A stretch of DNA of 64,000 nucleotides from Mytilus edulis (GCF_963676685.1 NC_092348.1:12126867-12190866); one strand, 5' to 3'. Shown: positions 29,580-43,530, counted from the stretch's first letter. Notes: generated by a model from the sequence alone, not told the origin. A program made the numbers and translations.

Positions 29580-31690
29580 TATCTTTGAACTGATACACTG
29601 TTATTGACGCCGCCGACGCTGGATACAGCATACCTTTTTCTCGACTCAGTCTAAGCGAGATAAAAAGGGGAAGAAATAAAAGAAGAATATATAAAAAAAA
29701 AAGATGATTCAATACAAAATACAAAATACAAAACCATAGCTCAGCTGTCTTTTAATCAAGAATGCGCTATGATTTTGGACTATCATAGCAATCTGAAGAA
29801 TATTTTTTAGTATAACATGTTACGTTCAATCATTTAATGCATTGCCATAATGGATACAAAAATAAAAGTTTAATGATAAATCAGAAAAAGTACATAACTA
29901 CAGTTAAAACTGAAACGTATAGAATAATTGCCATTGAAATGTAATTGAGTTACAAAAATAACATCAAGAAATAATATACGCCTGGCCGATAGTCCGTATA
30001 TAGACAAGAAAACTTCATTTCAATATCATATCTATGTTATCTTTTTTGAGAAACTGTTGATAGGACCATTTTACTATAGATATATTAAAACTTTTACAGA
30101 TACTTAAAATACATAGACTTACTATGTAACAGTTGAATGAGCGAAAGAACTTCAAGTTTAATACAAATCATTGAAATGTTACAATAACTGGATGAAATAT
30201 GATTATCAAAACAAATATATCTACCTGTTATCTTTTTAATGAGTTTTTTTTTTTAGATTTAGCGTTACACTTTTCTGTAAAATACTGTTTCTAATAACAA
30301 AATAATATGTATTGGTAAACATACAATTCGGGATTGTATCGATATCTTCGCGATATTTAATCCGCTAATGTTATCATTTGAATCACCAGTATGTCCATGT
30401 TCACGAAAAAAACATAAGTAAAATCTGCAAGCATATAGCCCGCATACAAAACATAAAGAATACTATAAAATCGAGTTTTTGTATTTTAAGTAACGACTCG
30501 ACAATTTTACAATTCTTATTTATTATTTTATATTAACATTACGTTCATCCATTTTATAGACAGCAATTGCAACTGCTAACAGTAAAGATAAAAATTATCA
30601 AACCATCAATTAGAGTCATTTTACAATCATGTTGTTTATTCTTTTGTAGTTTTATACCTTAAATGGAGAGATGATGGGAAATCACGGTATAAAGTATGCA
30701 AATGACTGTGTAAGTGCGTTGCTAGTTTACAATATCTATTTTGAAAACGCAATACATTCAACGTTCTAGTCTGACAAAGTTTAAAGAGGACATGGATACA
30801 ATTGTTCAAAATTGCAAAAAATGTGTTTGACATATGCAACCCTGCACTATAAATCAAAAGATAGTTTAATTTGGATTACAACTTACTGTCTAGTTAATTC
30901 ACTTACATCTTTTCATGTTTCTCCATGTCTGTTGTAATTAGAATCACATATTGAAACAGTAACTTTATACAAAAATACAATACATCATCTGTTTTCCTGA
31001 AGGTAAATCTGTTTTTTATTTATCATAGATGTTTGGCTGTTATTGTAATAACCTGCTTTTTAGATCGTATGATAATAAGTGACATAAAACATGCATATAA
31101 ATCATCTTCCTATATTTACTAGCTGTATAGTATACAGTCTGATATGAAAACAAGAACTTTGCAACTGTTAAAATAGTAACATTACTCTTACAACAATATT
31201 ATAACAGTTCTGTTATATGCGAAAAGAACACTAAATACACAATTTGAAAGAAGACAATGAGCAAGTTCAACAAGTTATTTTGCTTTGCTTGATGAGTTTC
31301 TTTTAATTGTAATATGTAGTATTTTGTAACGATGAGTTTTTCCCTAACTTCTTAGACACGAAAGCAATATTAGTATTCAATAGCACCATTTATTTTGCCT
31401 TAGATATGCCGAGTTAGAATGTTGCATTGGAACTCAAGCCTTTTTTTCGACAAATAAGACTTCTGAAACCAACTACTATAAAAATTATATATATAGATAG
31501 AGCAGACAAAAGATGGTAACAAAGCATCGAAATAAAATATTGTCAATCTCAAAAACATTCTAACCATACACCTTTGTTTTACGGTAAACCACTGAAAAGC
31601 AGGTCGTACGCTCAATTCTTTTCTAAATGTGTTTGCAACATTCAGGTGACCTCTAGCGTCTATTTGTGTAAAAAAAAAAAAATTTCTTCA
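29580..31690. other. Gene-free stretch, no feature recognised
   Basis: AT-rich sequence. Short ORFs (for example 30636-30857 minus and 31400-31615 minus) show no domain or codon pattern that I can support. Confidence 0.5.
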
Positions 31691-31696
31691 AAAGTT

Positions 31697-32525
31697 AAAA
31701 AGTTATCAAAGGTACCAGGATTCTTATTCAATACGCCAGCCCCAGGCGCGCGTTTCGTCTACATAAGGCTCACCAGCGACGCTCAGATCAAAATAGTGAT
31801 AAAGCCAACTAAATACATAGTTGAAGAGCATTGAGGACCCAAATTCCAAAAAAAAAAAATCAAATACGACTAATTAAGGTGATCTATCCCTGAGAAAATA
31901 AAAAAAATCCTTAGTTTTAAAAAAAAAGTTTGGTAACAGTAAATTTATAAAAATGACAATATAATTGATATTCATGTCAACACCAAAGTGCTGACTACTG
32001 GGCTTGTGATACTCTCGGGGACGAAACGTCCACCAGCAGTGGCATCGACCCAGTGGTGTAAATCAAAGGTACAAGGATTATAATTTAATACGCCAGACGC
32101 GCGTTTCGTTTTCATAAGACCCATCAGTGACGCTCAGATCAAAATAGTAATAAAACCAACTAAATACATAGTTGAAGAGCATTGAGGACCCAAATTCCAA
32201 AAAAAAAATGCAAAATACGACCAAGGTGATCTATTCCTGGGAAAATAAAAAAATCCTTATTTTTTTTTTTTAAGTTTTGTAACAGTAAATCCATAAAAAT
32301 GACCATATAATTGATATCCATGTCAACACTAAAGTGCTGACTACTGGACTTGTGATTCTCTAGGGGACGTAACCCCCACCAGCAGTGGCATCGACCCAGT
32401 GGTGTAAATCAAAGGTACAAGGATTATAATTTAATACGCCAGACGCGCGTTTCGTTTACATTTGACTCATCAGTGACGCTCAGATCAAAATAGTTATAAA
32501 GCCAAACAAATACATGGTTGAACAG
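31697..32525 (+). repeat. R1 repeat in a tandem array, two full units and part of a third
   Basis: Unit starts (tcaaaggtac[c/a]) are near 31707, 32065 and 32408, giving periods of about 340-360 bp. Each unit has the core ACGCCAG(..)GCGCGTTTCGT, then gaagagcattgaggaccca, a poly-A stretch, aacac[c/t][a/g]aagtgctgac and gcagtggcatcgacccagtg. An ORF overlapping the first unit is fortuitous. Confidence 0.85.
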
Positions 32526-33714
32526 CTATATAAAATAACATATCTTAATAATTATCACCTGTTTCATCAACCCTAAGTTGCCTAGAAAAGCAACTAAGGG
32601 GGCCCGAAATTTTACAGTCTCGTTTATCGGGGGAAAACTTGTGATTGTTGACGAATTTACACACTCTTATTTCTATTCATATGTTTATCGGTTCTTGCTA
32701 TTCGGTAATAATTCATTTAAATTGTATAAACAATGACTTATCCGATCATGAACTGTTGTTAATTTACAGCTCATGCAGCTAACAACCACACTTGCATATC
32801 TGTGTTTATATATCCTATTTCAATCGGTATTCGGTATCATAGGTTTGCATTTTCGACTACCGTTTCATTCTTGAGCATCTGTGTTCCGCATGGTTTAAAT
32901 GTATTACGGAATATTTTGTTTTCTGTGCATATATGTTGCCTTATAGAATGCAGTATGGTGAATGAAAGATCCTAAAATAAATATCATGTGGACTCAGGTG
33001 TTAGTATTCTTATTACCTATTATATCTCATCTATCTATTTTTATATTGTTTATCTTTTTACGTTTTTATTTATACGCCTTTGATAGAAAAGGGGCATTGT
33101 GTTTCTAGTGATGTGCATCCGTCACATCAACAAAACACGTAGTTCACATGTTCAAAACTAAAGTGAACTGATTAATATATTTTCCCAATTTCACAGTTTC
33201 CCGAACTTCGAAATCTGATAGTATGAGCGGGTATGGGTTCTTTTCTGATATGCGTGATGGAGCAAAATATAATATATAAAATCCAAGGAAAATGTGGGAA
33301 AGATATCCTAAACCTGACATAAATACATCCTTAACCCCATTTTCTGTTAGAATTCACTTTTTCCCTGCCAAACGTAATTACAGAAATTGATTTGCAAATC
33401 TAGTAACTAGATTGGGAACAGACAAGAACCAAACATGAACTCACAAAAGGAGCAGATGTGTTAACATAGGGCAATTATACCCGGTGAGCATATATTTCCC
33501 TCTTTACGAATTCACACTAAGTCAATAGAACACAATGAATGAAGTTTCAAACCAAACTATTACAACTAATATATTAAGATCAAGAACACATGTTGCTCGG
33601 GATAGAATATGCTGAAGTCATGAGCTAAGAGCTTTATAGTAATTAAACATAAAATTTTAAGAAAAGTCTTTATAAACGTAGTACAGCTTTTTGCTTTCTG
33701 CAAAACCTGAAAAT
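32526..33714. other. Gene-free stretch, no feature recognised
   Basis: Includes a short inverted word pair ctaagttgc...gcaactaag (32573-32606). No ORF of note. Confidence 0.5.
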
Positions 33715-33865
33715 ATGAAGATGTGAAATGATTGCCAATTAGAAGGATGTGGCATCATTGCCAATTTGAAGAGGATTTGGAATGATTGCCAATTAGATAA
33801 AAATGAGGTATGAGGTATGCTGGTCAATTAAAATAAGAAGATCTGTTATATTTGCCAATAATCTG
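33715..33865 (+). repeat. Degenerate short tandem repeats (atgattgccaattag)
   Basis: The phrase gatgtgaaatgattgccaat recurs as catcattgccaattt, aatgattgccaattag and tttgccaataat at about 30-60 bp spacing. The word also begins repeat R2 (atgattgccaatgagacaac), so the array may derive from an R2 end. Confidence 0.55.
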
Positions 33866-34779
33866 TAGAATGGAATAAAAGTGAGAAAAGATAGTTGATA
33901 TTTAAAGTAAACAAATCAAAATTTTAACTGTATCACATGGCCGAAATGGTTTTGTCTTACGCTTCATGCATTTCATATGCAGTGCTCTAATTAAACTCTG
34001 CACATTTCAGGGGTTTCTAATACACAAGAGTGAAACCATTTAATGTGTGATGATTCCTTTAAAAAAACATGGTAATTATAACCATAACATTTCACGAAAA
34101 CGTCGATGAAACGGCTTTTGTTTACGTATACGTGGACAAAATGAATACGTATGATTTTATGAAATTAAGGCATTACTTATTTTTTCTTTGATTTGAATGA
34201 AGATCTAAGAAATATGAACATAGCACTATAAATTCCCTTCGTCTAAAGTGCTCATCTGAGTTTACCTTTACCAGGAACGCCGTTACCTAAGGCATTTAAA
34301 AAACAGAATTTAGATTAAAAAACCATTGTAGGAGCTATATAACCAAATGGGATATTCGAAATTACCAGATTCGTACATTGCAAGAAAATGATGAAATCGA
34401 TTATTTAACACCATGGCCAATTAAAAGACATGAAGATTATCTAGTCGTTATACTGGAGTGTCGTAAAGGATAAAGTATCTTCGTTAAAACATATGTAATC
34501 CTAGCTTTTTTAGTTATTTAACCAAATAGTGTTATTAAAATGTAGGACACTGCAATTGTCAGGTATGGAACTCAATATAACTTGTTACTTAAGTGAATAA
34601 AATATGGATGTTCAAGGAACTTAAGAACGGAGTTAAGCTAAGAGCCTGGTTAGATAGAAATAGAGCGTACTGTTTAAGGTTTCAGCCGAAACGTGGATAT
34701 TACTTGTAATAGAATTATTTCAGCAAAGATATAAGATTTATAATAAGGAATGCTAAATGAACGTTACATCTATAAAAGA

Positions 34780-35000
34780 TTCATCAGTGGTGCTTGAATA
34801 ATAGAAGTTGTAAAAAAATCAAATACGAAAAACAAGACACATGTTACCTGATACCAAAGGGTCAAGACAAATATTTCAATAATGACAACCCAGGATTCCT
34901 GACTACTTGGCTGGTGATACTACCGGCGAAGAAATATCCTCCAGTAGTAGTTTTGACTCATTGGGTGTAAAAACTCATCAAAGATACCATGCTCATTAAT
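34780..35000 (+). repeat. Diverged R1 repeat copy
   Basis: Weak matches in R1 order: agattcatcagtggtgcttg, gactacttggctggtgatac, ctccagtagtag, gactcattgggtgtaaa. A second, more diverged piece at 35335-35410 (agaatcatcagtggcactca) explains part of the 119-codon frame at 35158-35517. Confidence 0.5.
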
Positions 35001-36685
35001 GGGGCTCGAATGAATGAATTTGGAGAGACGTATCAATTAAAAATAGTTCAATAATACAAAAAGCAGGCGACATTTTAAAAGGGACAGTAAAATATACAAG
35101 AGTAACCATGTATTGCCTTGGTTAACTTAAATAAATAAACTAGGTTAGTTCACGAATATGAAAGGTACAATTTATTATGAAACCAAAAAAATAGCATTTC
35201 ATTATATGGCTTTAAGGAAGAGGAATACGAAATCAGAGGATAGGACAATCCAAACCAATAAGTCGACAAAAACAAGACAACAAAAAAATCATCCTGGCCA
35301 TATAAACACCGACGAAATAAAAAAAACTTACCAAGCGTATAATTTGTTCCGATTACGTAAGAATCATCAGTGGCACTCAAATAAAAACAGTTTAAAAAGC
35401 GAAAATTCTAAAAGGCTGTGCTTAATACGACTAAGGCCACATATACCTGTAGAACACATTATGCTTTCGACAATTGAAACAAATGCAGCCGAAATAGGAC
35501 CTCCAATTCGTAATTAAACTTTAATTTGGATGTCGAGTGAGAAAACGTGGTTCACTTTTATAATGTTAGGATTATTTCCCTTTACACAACATTTGAAAAA
35601 GTCAAGCGTCAACATCATTTCCCTTCCTGATTTCAGTATCATAAAAATACTGAATATGCATACAATTTATCAAAATTATTCTGCAAAGATTATCTATCAT
35701 TTTCGAGAGAAGAAAATACCAGTCAGAAATATGACAGTTGTTTTTAATTTGTTTGATATTTTTAAAGCTTATTTTTCCTTTTGATGAGGAATTTGTTTGT
35801 TTGATATTTTAATTTGAGCTCTGTATTTTGTTATTTTACTTTTTACAGCATTACTGAAAAAATATGATATGTGATGCAGAATTAGAGCTTGTATTAAACC
35901 GTTTCAAATCAAGATTTTAAAACAAATAAATTCTATTTCGTGTATCTATTCATTGTTTTCGTTTTTTCTCATACAAATAAAAAATAATTTTACCTCATCT
36001 TTTTTAGTTTCGTTCAATGAATACTATGAAATGAGCCATTTGTTCACAAAATTGAACGCGGAACTATGTAGGCAAAGGCTGTACTTGGTAAGACGTTATG
36101 ATTTACATTAGATGTATATATGTAGTTTATTAAAGGTCAATATAACAACTCTTTTGTTCATGGCCTTTAAACCTTTATCAAAACAGAAAACATATATAAT
36201 TTTAAATTAATTCCGAAATAGACTTTATTAATCTCTACAACAAACTTGTTTTCAATTAACGTTCCAGACAGCTTAATCACCTAACATATGTGCTGTTGCT
36301 GGTAATATGCTTTTGTAAAAGACCTTATGTTCCATTTCTTTACATTACGTAGTTATTAGTTTGAATAACAACTCTTATAAATATTTGCTGGTTCGTCCCA
36401 AACGTTTCCTACTAAGACAGTTACCTGTAATATGCGTACTGGAATTTCATTACTGTACATGGAAATGAACAATTCACAATCGAAATCCATTTTTTCTGTC
36501 GTCATGTTCAGTTCACTTTTAATTTTAAATGTAAATTAATAAAGACTTGAAATATACTTGAGTGTGTCTTGTGTATCCTTCTTCAAAACTAAATGAGATA
36601 AATGTGATTAACATAGTCTTTAAACTCTCTTATAATAATTAAGGTAGAATACGTTTATCTTTACTGCTGAATGGGATAAAAATCT
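35000..36685. other. Gene-free stretch, old repeat pieces
   Basis: Contains the diverged R1 piece noted at 34780 and, near 35700-35860, a T-rich tail shared with 3880-3960 (ttgttattttactttttag, tttgagctctgtattttgtt). No gene supported. Confidence 0.45.
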
Positions 36686-36980
36686 ATAATTGTAACTTCC
36701 TGGCATTCTTCTTGAGTGTGCTATTTGTCTGTCTATAAGTCAGGCGTCTTAACATTATTCTTAAGGTGTATGCTATTCGTCTGTTTTTAATTTAAACGTC
36801 CTAGCATCTTTCTTAAGACGTTGGCTTTTAGTCTGTTTTTAATTCTAGTTTGCTAGTATTCTTTCTATAGAAGTGTGATATTCGTCTGTCTTTAATTCTA
36901 GCTTCCTTAATAAAGCCATATTTCCTAAGTAGGACTCCACCTAAAAAGTATACTATTCATCTGTCTTTTATTGCAAACGG
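36685..36980 (+). repeat. Degenerate tandem array, about 65-70-bp period, four to five copies
   Basis: The phrase ctattcgtctgt(c/t)tttaatt recurs near 36718, 36773, 36827, 36880 and 36953, each followed by variants of ctagcattcttcttaaggtg. Confidence 0.7.
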
Positions 36981-37619
36981 AAGTATATCTGGTAAAAAGC
37001 ATATTGTCTCCATGTGATCCTATATTTATCATAGACTCGATAGGATTGTCATAGCATCCTAATTACCCTGAATTTTGCTGTCAAAAAGTACTCATTGGGT
37101 TTCTACTGCAGCAGATCAATTAACTGCCATGAACACATTGTAGTGTATTGTATGTTAATGTATATAGCTTGTAACAAAAGAATATTTCAATCTTTTATTA
37201 GTTTATTGTTTGATAAAAAATTAAGTTGATGTGCATTTAAAATACCACACTTTTATCAAATGTTGCCGCTTGCATACATATGTTACTCAAACGTTCCCCA
37301 CATGTTATCGTGTCTGTTGTTCACTTGTTAAGTGGTAATTAAAATAGCAAACCTAAATACTTAGCAAGTATGTTACAATTACTTCAAGCAGCAAAGCAAT
37401 CAATCGTTTTCTTAGGGCACAACTTTTCCTTCATTTTGCCAAAGATATTTGGCTTCTTCAGTAAAAACTTGAACACTTCATCTGACCTATAAACATATTT
37501 TTCGTATAGATCTATTAAATAATGATTTAAAATACGTATATCAGTAGGGCTTTTGAACAATTTTTAAAAAGAACACGAAATAAACGAAATAAACTCCAAC
37601 TTCTTACTTTATTTGGCCG

Positions 37620-38030
37620 TTTTAATTTTTTTTTATTCGAGCGTCTCTAATGAGTCGGGCACACATACAAAATTTTAATCTTGGTATCAATGATGAGTTT
37701 ATTTACAACCACTGGGTTGATGCCACTACATGTGGAGTTTTTCATCCCCGATGGTATCAACAGCCAATTAGTCAGTAGTCAGTGACATAATTATCACTTA
37801 TAGGGTCAATTGTATAAATCTAATGTTTATTAAACTTTGAAGTTATGAAATACTAAGGTTTTTCTATGTCAGGAATAGATTACATTAGCTGTATTTGGGA
37901 AAACATTGAGGTATTTTTAGTCATCAATGCTCTTTAAATTTTTTTATTCGAGCGTCACTGACGGGTCTTCTGTAGACGTAACGCGCGTCTGAAGAAAATA
38001 CAAAATGTCAATCCTGGTATCAATTGATGG
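37620..38030 (-). repeat. R1 repeat copies, minus sense
   Basis: Contains attcgagcgtctctaatgag, actgggttgatgccactaca and cagccaattagtcag, then a second gagcgtcactgacgggtctt and agacgtaacgcgcgtctg near 37990. The first copy is more diverged. Confidence 0.7.
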
Positions 38031-38520
38031 GTTAATTTACGTACGTCTGTCTCATATCTTCACCTGGAAATTGACAATGAAGGTAGGTTGAGGTACACAT
38101 TTTACGGCAATAGAGATGATTCGAGCTACCAAGTGTGAGCTTTCCATATCTTTGTAGAAACAGTCCACCAGCACCTGCAACAGAAGAAGTATATCTCTCA
38201 GTTGATGCAATATTCAATGGTTTGCGTTTCCTATTACGATTTATTTGAAATAAGGGTTGGTGCTCAAAACGAAGCTATTAAACCCAGAGTTCGAAGTGGT
38301 GAAGTTAAATTTATCCCATACATTTTACGGACCCCATCTCGAGTTGGTTGACCGTTATTGAATATCTGTTTCAAAAATGACGACTGATATGTTCCAATCG
38401 CTGATGTCACAATCCTGTCATCTTTTTCTCTAAATTTGACCTATCGAGTTTGTACTTTTAAAAATGAGCAACACAACAGGTTAGACCAGGATCTGACTTC
38501 TGGAGCAACACGACGAGTGC
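38030..38520 (-). repeat. Retroelement-associated repeat, counterpart of 53340-53760
   Basis: On the minus strand: GLFLQRYGKLTLGSSNHLYC and RKMCTSTYLHCQFPGEDMRQT. A related peptide on the plus strand at 53571-53753 reads KRNHYLCRKILFRQFIHVSQ and DMMQT. It is probably a diverged piece of one retroelement family; the frame is short and not called as a gene. Confidence 0.5.
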
Positions 38521-38740
38521 CACATGTGGAGTAGGATCGTTCACCCTTCCGGAGCATCTGAGATCACCCCTAGTTTTTGGTGGGGTTCGAGTTGCTTATT
38601 CTTTAGTGTTCTATGTTGTGTCATGTGTACTGTTCTTTGTCTGTTTGTCTTTTTCATTTTAAGCCATGGCGTTGTCAGTTTATTTTCGATTTATGAGTTT
38701 GACTGTGCCTCTGGTATTTTTCGTCCTTCTTTTACATCAC
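38495..38740 (+). repeat. Interspersed repeat R3, well preserved
   Basis: gcaacacgacgagtgccaca, cttccggagcatctgagatc, ggtggggttcgagttgctta, agccatggcgttgtcagttt and ggtatttttcgtccttcttt. It is the plus-strand counterpart of 12890-13140. Confidence 0.85.
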
Positions 38741-38939
38741 CGTATGTTTGTTGGGGTTTTTTGAAGTCTTGTTTTCCATTGCTTTGTCCGTATATATTTT
38801 ACTTATGAGCAAGAATTTTCCTATTGGTGTTATAAGCCTCTCAGTCATTCACATAACATTCACTTCAAGTTAAAAAAAAAAAACTTGTTGGATGTGTACG
38901 GATTGATAATGTAGTCTTAGAAGCAAGATTTTTTTATTA

Positions 38940-39475
38940 GTTGTTAGTGTCTTTGAACTAGCTGTCAGATAACTGCGAATTCTCTCAGATATGTTCCTAG
39001 TGTCTTTTTGATGTTGGGATGTACAAGTACCCGGCCACCTCCACTTGTATTTTTGTCCATCTGATGAGTTAAACCTTTTTCAACTGTTTTTTATAGTTCG
39101 TTCTTATGTTGAACAGTTACACCACTGTCCCAGGTTGAGGAGAGGGTTGGGATCCCGCTAACATGTTTAACCCCGCAACATTAAGTATGTATGTGCCTGT
39201 CCCAAGTCAGTAGACTGTAATTCAGTGGTTGTCGTTTGTTTATGTGTTACATATTTGTTTTTCGTTCATTTTTTGTACATACATTAGTCCGTTAGTTCTC
39301 TCGTTTGAAATGTTTTACATTGTCATTTCGGGGCCTTTTATAGCTGACTATGCGGTATGGGCTTTGCTTAATGTTGAAGACAGTGGTGTGACCTATAGTT
39401 GTTAATGTCTGTGTGATGTTGGTCTCTTGTGGACAGTTGTCTCATTGGCAATCATACCACATCTTCTTTTTTATT
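38940..39475 (-). repeat. Interspersed repeat R2, longest copy (minus sense)
   Basis: From aactgcgaattctctcagat through ggatgtacaagtacccggcc, actgtcccaggttgaggaga and cctgtcccaagtcagtagac to gttgtctcattggcaatcat. It matches 8355-8745 in reverse and shows extra 5' sequence. The unit of the minisatellite at 57641-59398 resembles its gtccca..cctgggacagtgg section. Confidence 0.85.
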
Positions 39476-40079
39476 TTTGTGTATTTAAAAAGTTATCAAC
39501 CCCTACAACCTACACAAAAAGTAATATCCCTCTAACATTTTTTATTCGCGTTATTGGTCTATTATTAGTTTTATGCAAACAGTCTGCTATACACAAGCTG
39601 TTAAAAATATGTATTGTGCCTTTTGTTCTTATGTTTTGTATGTGTGGTAGTGTGTGTGATTCTTCCTTAGCCGCAGAGGCACAAATGTGTTATCACACGG
39701 TATTTTTAAAATATTGTGTTGAAGAACTTTTTTGCACTTATTTTTCTCATGTAATCTATGCGTATGCAATTAACTAATCATTACTTGAATTTCAAAATGT
39801 GTTGTATATCTTTCATTTTTCTCAGTAGAGAAGTAATGGGTTTATAAACGTTGCACTAATAAAGTTGCTATTTGTATCGAACTAACAAAGGTATGTACGT
39901 GAACAAGATAACAAATAATGTCTTGCACTTAAAGAACAGAATTCTGCAAATTAAAAACAAAACAGGCACCAGATACTAAGGGGACATCAAAACTCGTATA
40001 GACCAAGCTACAGAACATAAGCCACGTACAGAATGACAACGTTAAACGTGTTTTGTGTAGACAAATTTGAATTTTTCGA

Positions 40080-40295
40080 CAAACTAAGGATTTTCTTATC
40101 CCAGGCATAGATTACCTTAGCCGTATTTGGCACAACTTTTTGGAGTTTTGGATCCTCAATGCTCTTCAACTTTGTACCTTTTTTACTTTTTATAACTATT
40201 TTGATATGAGCGTCAGTGATGAGTCTTATGTTGACGAAACGCGCGTCTAGCGTAGTAAATTGTAATCCTGGTACCTTTGATAACTACAATCCTGA
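40080..40295 (-). repeat. R1 repeat, partial, minus sense
   Basis: ctaaggattttcttatccca, cctcaatgctcttcaacttt, gagcgtcagtgatgagtctt, gacgaaacgcgcgtctagcg, aatcctggtacctttgataa. Confidence 0.85.
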
Positions 40296-42660
40296 TACCT
40301 TTGATAATTCTTGTATTGTTTTCATCTTTGAAATACAACTTATAAAAAGATGTAATCCCAAAATTGATTTCCCCTATAAGTCTTTGTTAAATTTGCACTT
40401 TTACTAATAATTGTGCAGAATTTGTTTTTGTTTAAAATAAAGAATCACATCTCATGATTAAAGTTTTTTCCTGTCCAGTACTAAAAAAACCAATTAACAT
40501 AACATAAGAAAAATACCCATCACTGAAAAGTTAACCAATCAAATGTTCACCCCTATTTTCCTGCGTACAAGTCACCATTTAACCACAAGTTTCCAAAATA
40601 TTCTATGGAAACACCAAATAAACAGATAATGGTGATTTGAAGCACCCAAGATATATGTTTATGACTCAGAATTGTTTTACTGCAATAAAATGTAGAATTT
40701 ACTTCCTATACAACTGTCAAGTTCAACTGGGTAACAATCTATAAAGAGTAAAGGGACTGAATTTAACGTTTACTTACACAGAATTTCCGAAATTCGAAAA
40801 TAACAATTATCATAGTCATACCGTGTTACGGGTTAAGCAATATTGTAATAATCTGCATTAGCAGTGAAAAAGCGCTTGATTTCAGAAATTTATGCTCAAT
40901 CTGTCATTCAATATCAACCCAATTTTTGTCATAAAACAACAAACTAATCATATAATATGATGGTACTTATTGATAAAAATGCCATTTTCCCATTATAAAC
41001 CATTAAGTTATGTCCAATTGATTCTGGCAAATGATATCATATAATGCAACGTTAATTGATGCTGTCGCCCAGAACTGTCCCATATGGCTGAGAGACCTTG
41101 GATAAACTATGCCAACGAGGCTGTCATTGAGGACTCATTTTGAAAACTGATATATAGTTGCACCTATTTACATTTGTGCAAGTGTTACATATTAACTTTT
41201 TTATATCTAATATTACATTTAATCAATTGTTTTATAGAATTATCTTAAAAAAGTGGCGATATTAATATGAAACATTCATTTTCAATTGCGTTTGAAACAA
41301 GCTTGTAGGGTGAATGTACATGATACAAAAAAATAATGATATACTAGAAAGGCGTTTGGCTTTTTTGATAATTACCTTAATATATCATGCTTAGAGATGT
41401 ATCCAACAATTTAGTCAATACTTAAGTTGACTAACTATATGTATGTTAAACGGCAACTGCTGCATGTTTTTTCAGGAGAAAATAATTGTGGGACCTATTA
41501 TTTATAGATATTGGTGGTGGCTTCAAACAAAATGATCATAACAAACATAACACAAGACAGAACGGACAAAACAGCCATAAATTCAGTATGTTCTTGAAAG
41601 AAAAATCGTGGCTACAACCAATTTACATTTGTCGTTGCAAAATTATGTATATATATAGAATGAGCATTAGTTCATCAACGGAAATGAATGAATATAACAT
41701 ATTAATGTGTCTGTCAAATTATCACTACACGAACAATAAATTAAAAAAAACAAAGAAAAAGCGGTTTTATTGCTCTTCTTCATCTTAAATTCACAGGGAA
41801 ACCTTCTACGCCGAGCAAAATTTCTATCTCACTGTATGTTCAAGATGTCCCTTTTTGACTGAGACAAACTTGAAAAAAGTACTCTTTTGTATTTGTACAG
41901 AAATATAATATATATGAAAAAGTAAAAGGTTCACGCCATGATATGCAGCTTTACTTTGATAAGTTTTCCTTACATTTCGTGAAATCATTTCATTAATTAT
42001 TTAGGACTATTTTTCCATTTTCCCCCCTTAAACACCAATTTAATCCTCCTGCTTTGTATTTGCCATTCTAACTATATATTCAAATTGACAGCTCATGCTC
42101 CAAGTATTCATTATGTTGTATGTTAGAATTTTTTTGGGAGACAGATTAGAATAAGCAATGCTGCTTGTTTCTCGTCCCTATTGTTTATAATGACCTAAAT
42201 CATATAACATGATATGATTTATTGAATAAACTATTGTTTAAACAATCTTGAGAACGATTATTCATAGAACGTGTGTTGAGGCTAAGACCACATATCATGC
42301 AGTTTATTATATTTTATCGCTTTCTAAAACATTTACAGTTTATTTGGAGAGTACTATTCACGGAAATGTCCTGTTTACCCAATGCTGTTTAGCATCATCA
42401 ATGTGAATTTATGAATGCAATAAGGTTGTCGACTATCCCATAATTGGATATCGTCTTAAACAATAATCAATTGATCGGTAGCCTAATATATGATATTTGT
42501 CTCAATGATAGAGAACGTTAACAGTCCTTAAAATCGAGAATGGACATGGGGAATGTATTACATGCATACTTATGAACAACATTGGAGTTTATGAACAACG
42601 ATGGAAATGGTGAATATGTCACATACATACATATGAACATCATTTCAATCGAACTTTTTA
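40296..42660. other. Gene-free stretch, no feature recognised
   Basis: AT-rich. The plus-strand ORF 41486-41788 has no domain and a Lys-rich, low-complexity end; not called. Confidence 0.5.
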
Positions 42661-42662
42661 AC

Positions 42663-43530
42663 TCTCAAATATGCACCTGCAATAGTTTTCTAAAAAATCT
42701 TTCGGAAGAAAACTTTTGAAGTTTTTTTGTCTTCTATGAAAGGGAATGAATTTATTTTTGGTAAGTCTATTTGTAATGTTCAGTTATATTGTGTTTATAA
42801 TGTCAATATCCACCATTTTGTCTACCATTCAGCCTCTTCCTGTTTCAAGGTTCCCATGGCTTAAATTATTTTATGGAATAATCTGTTGTACTTCAATAAT
42901 TATGTTACCTCAATCAGTATGCAGCGATGCAGGTCAAAAAGTGGTATTGTTCTTGTTTTCCTTTCTCTAGAACTGTTGTTGAAGGGTTATATTTGATGAG
43001 TTATTTTTTAATTAAATGAGTAAACATCAATCTCAACCGTTTAAAATCATAATCATTATGGAATAAACGTCATAGGAGACATTCGAGACAAACAAATGGA
43101 AAGACATTTACATGTACGTAATACACCTCAGAGGATAAATTTGGTTATCAATTAAGGGTAGTGCTCACTACCATAAAAGCCATCTTTTACAATAGGTTAT
43201 GCGTACCCTACCAGAGCACCCAAAATCACATACTGTGTCAGGTGGGGGATGTGTTGAGAAAACATAGATTTCTAGACTGTTGTTTGACTTTTTGTGTTGT
43301 TTTCCATTTTTTGTCTGTTTTTTTTTTTGTGTTTGTTTTCAACTTGTGAGTTTCATTGATCTCTTTTGTATCTTCAGTCTCACTTTAATTACATGTATAG
43401 TACTCTAAACAGAAATTTAAAAGGATTGGGTTTGCATAAGTGTATGAGATAAAAAGGGTTGGCAAAATATTTATCGTCTAATTTCTAAACTTACATCTAA
43501 TTTAAAAAAATAATCTTTTCCTATAAAAAA
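42663..43530 (+). repeat. Direct repeat block, left copy (about 0.9 kb) flanking the SLC5 exon
   Basis: Nearly identical to 44985-45935 (offset about 2.32-2.34 kb), for example atgcagcgatgcaggtcaaa, aacgtcataggagacattcg and acacctcagaggataaattt in both. The core 42850-43270 shows very few differences. No coding content. Confidence 0.85.

Noticed and set aside
35158..35517. Open frame of 119 codons on the plus strand
   Set aside because: No domain, very basic and low complexity, and its second half is a diverged R1 repeat piece (agaatcatcagtggcactca). No splice or promoter context.
38524..38808. 94-codon plus-strand ORF
   Set aside because: It lies in interspersed repeat R3, and the same peptide-like reading appears in other R3 copies in different frames.
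39427..39777. 116-codon plus-strand ORF
   Set aside because: It starts in the end of repeat R2 and continues into AT-rich sequence with no domain.
41486..41788. 100-codon plus-strand ORF
   Set aside because: Asn/Lys-rich start and poly-Lys/Ser end, no motif, no splice sites of note.
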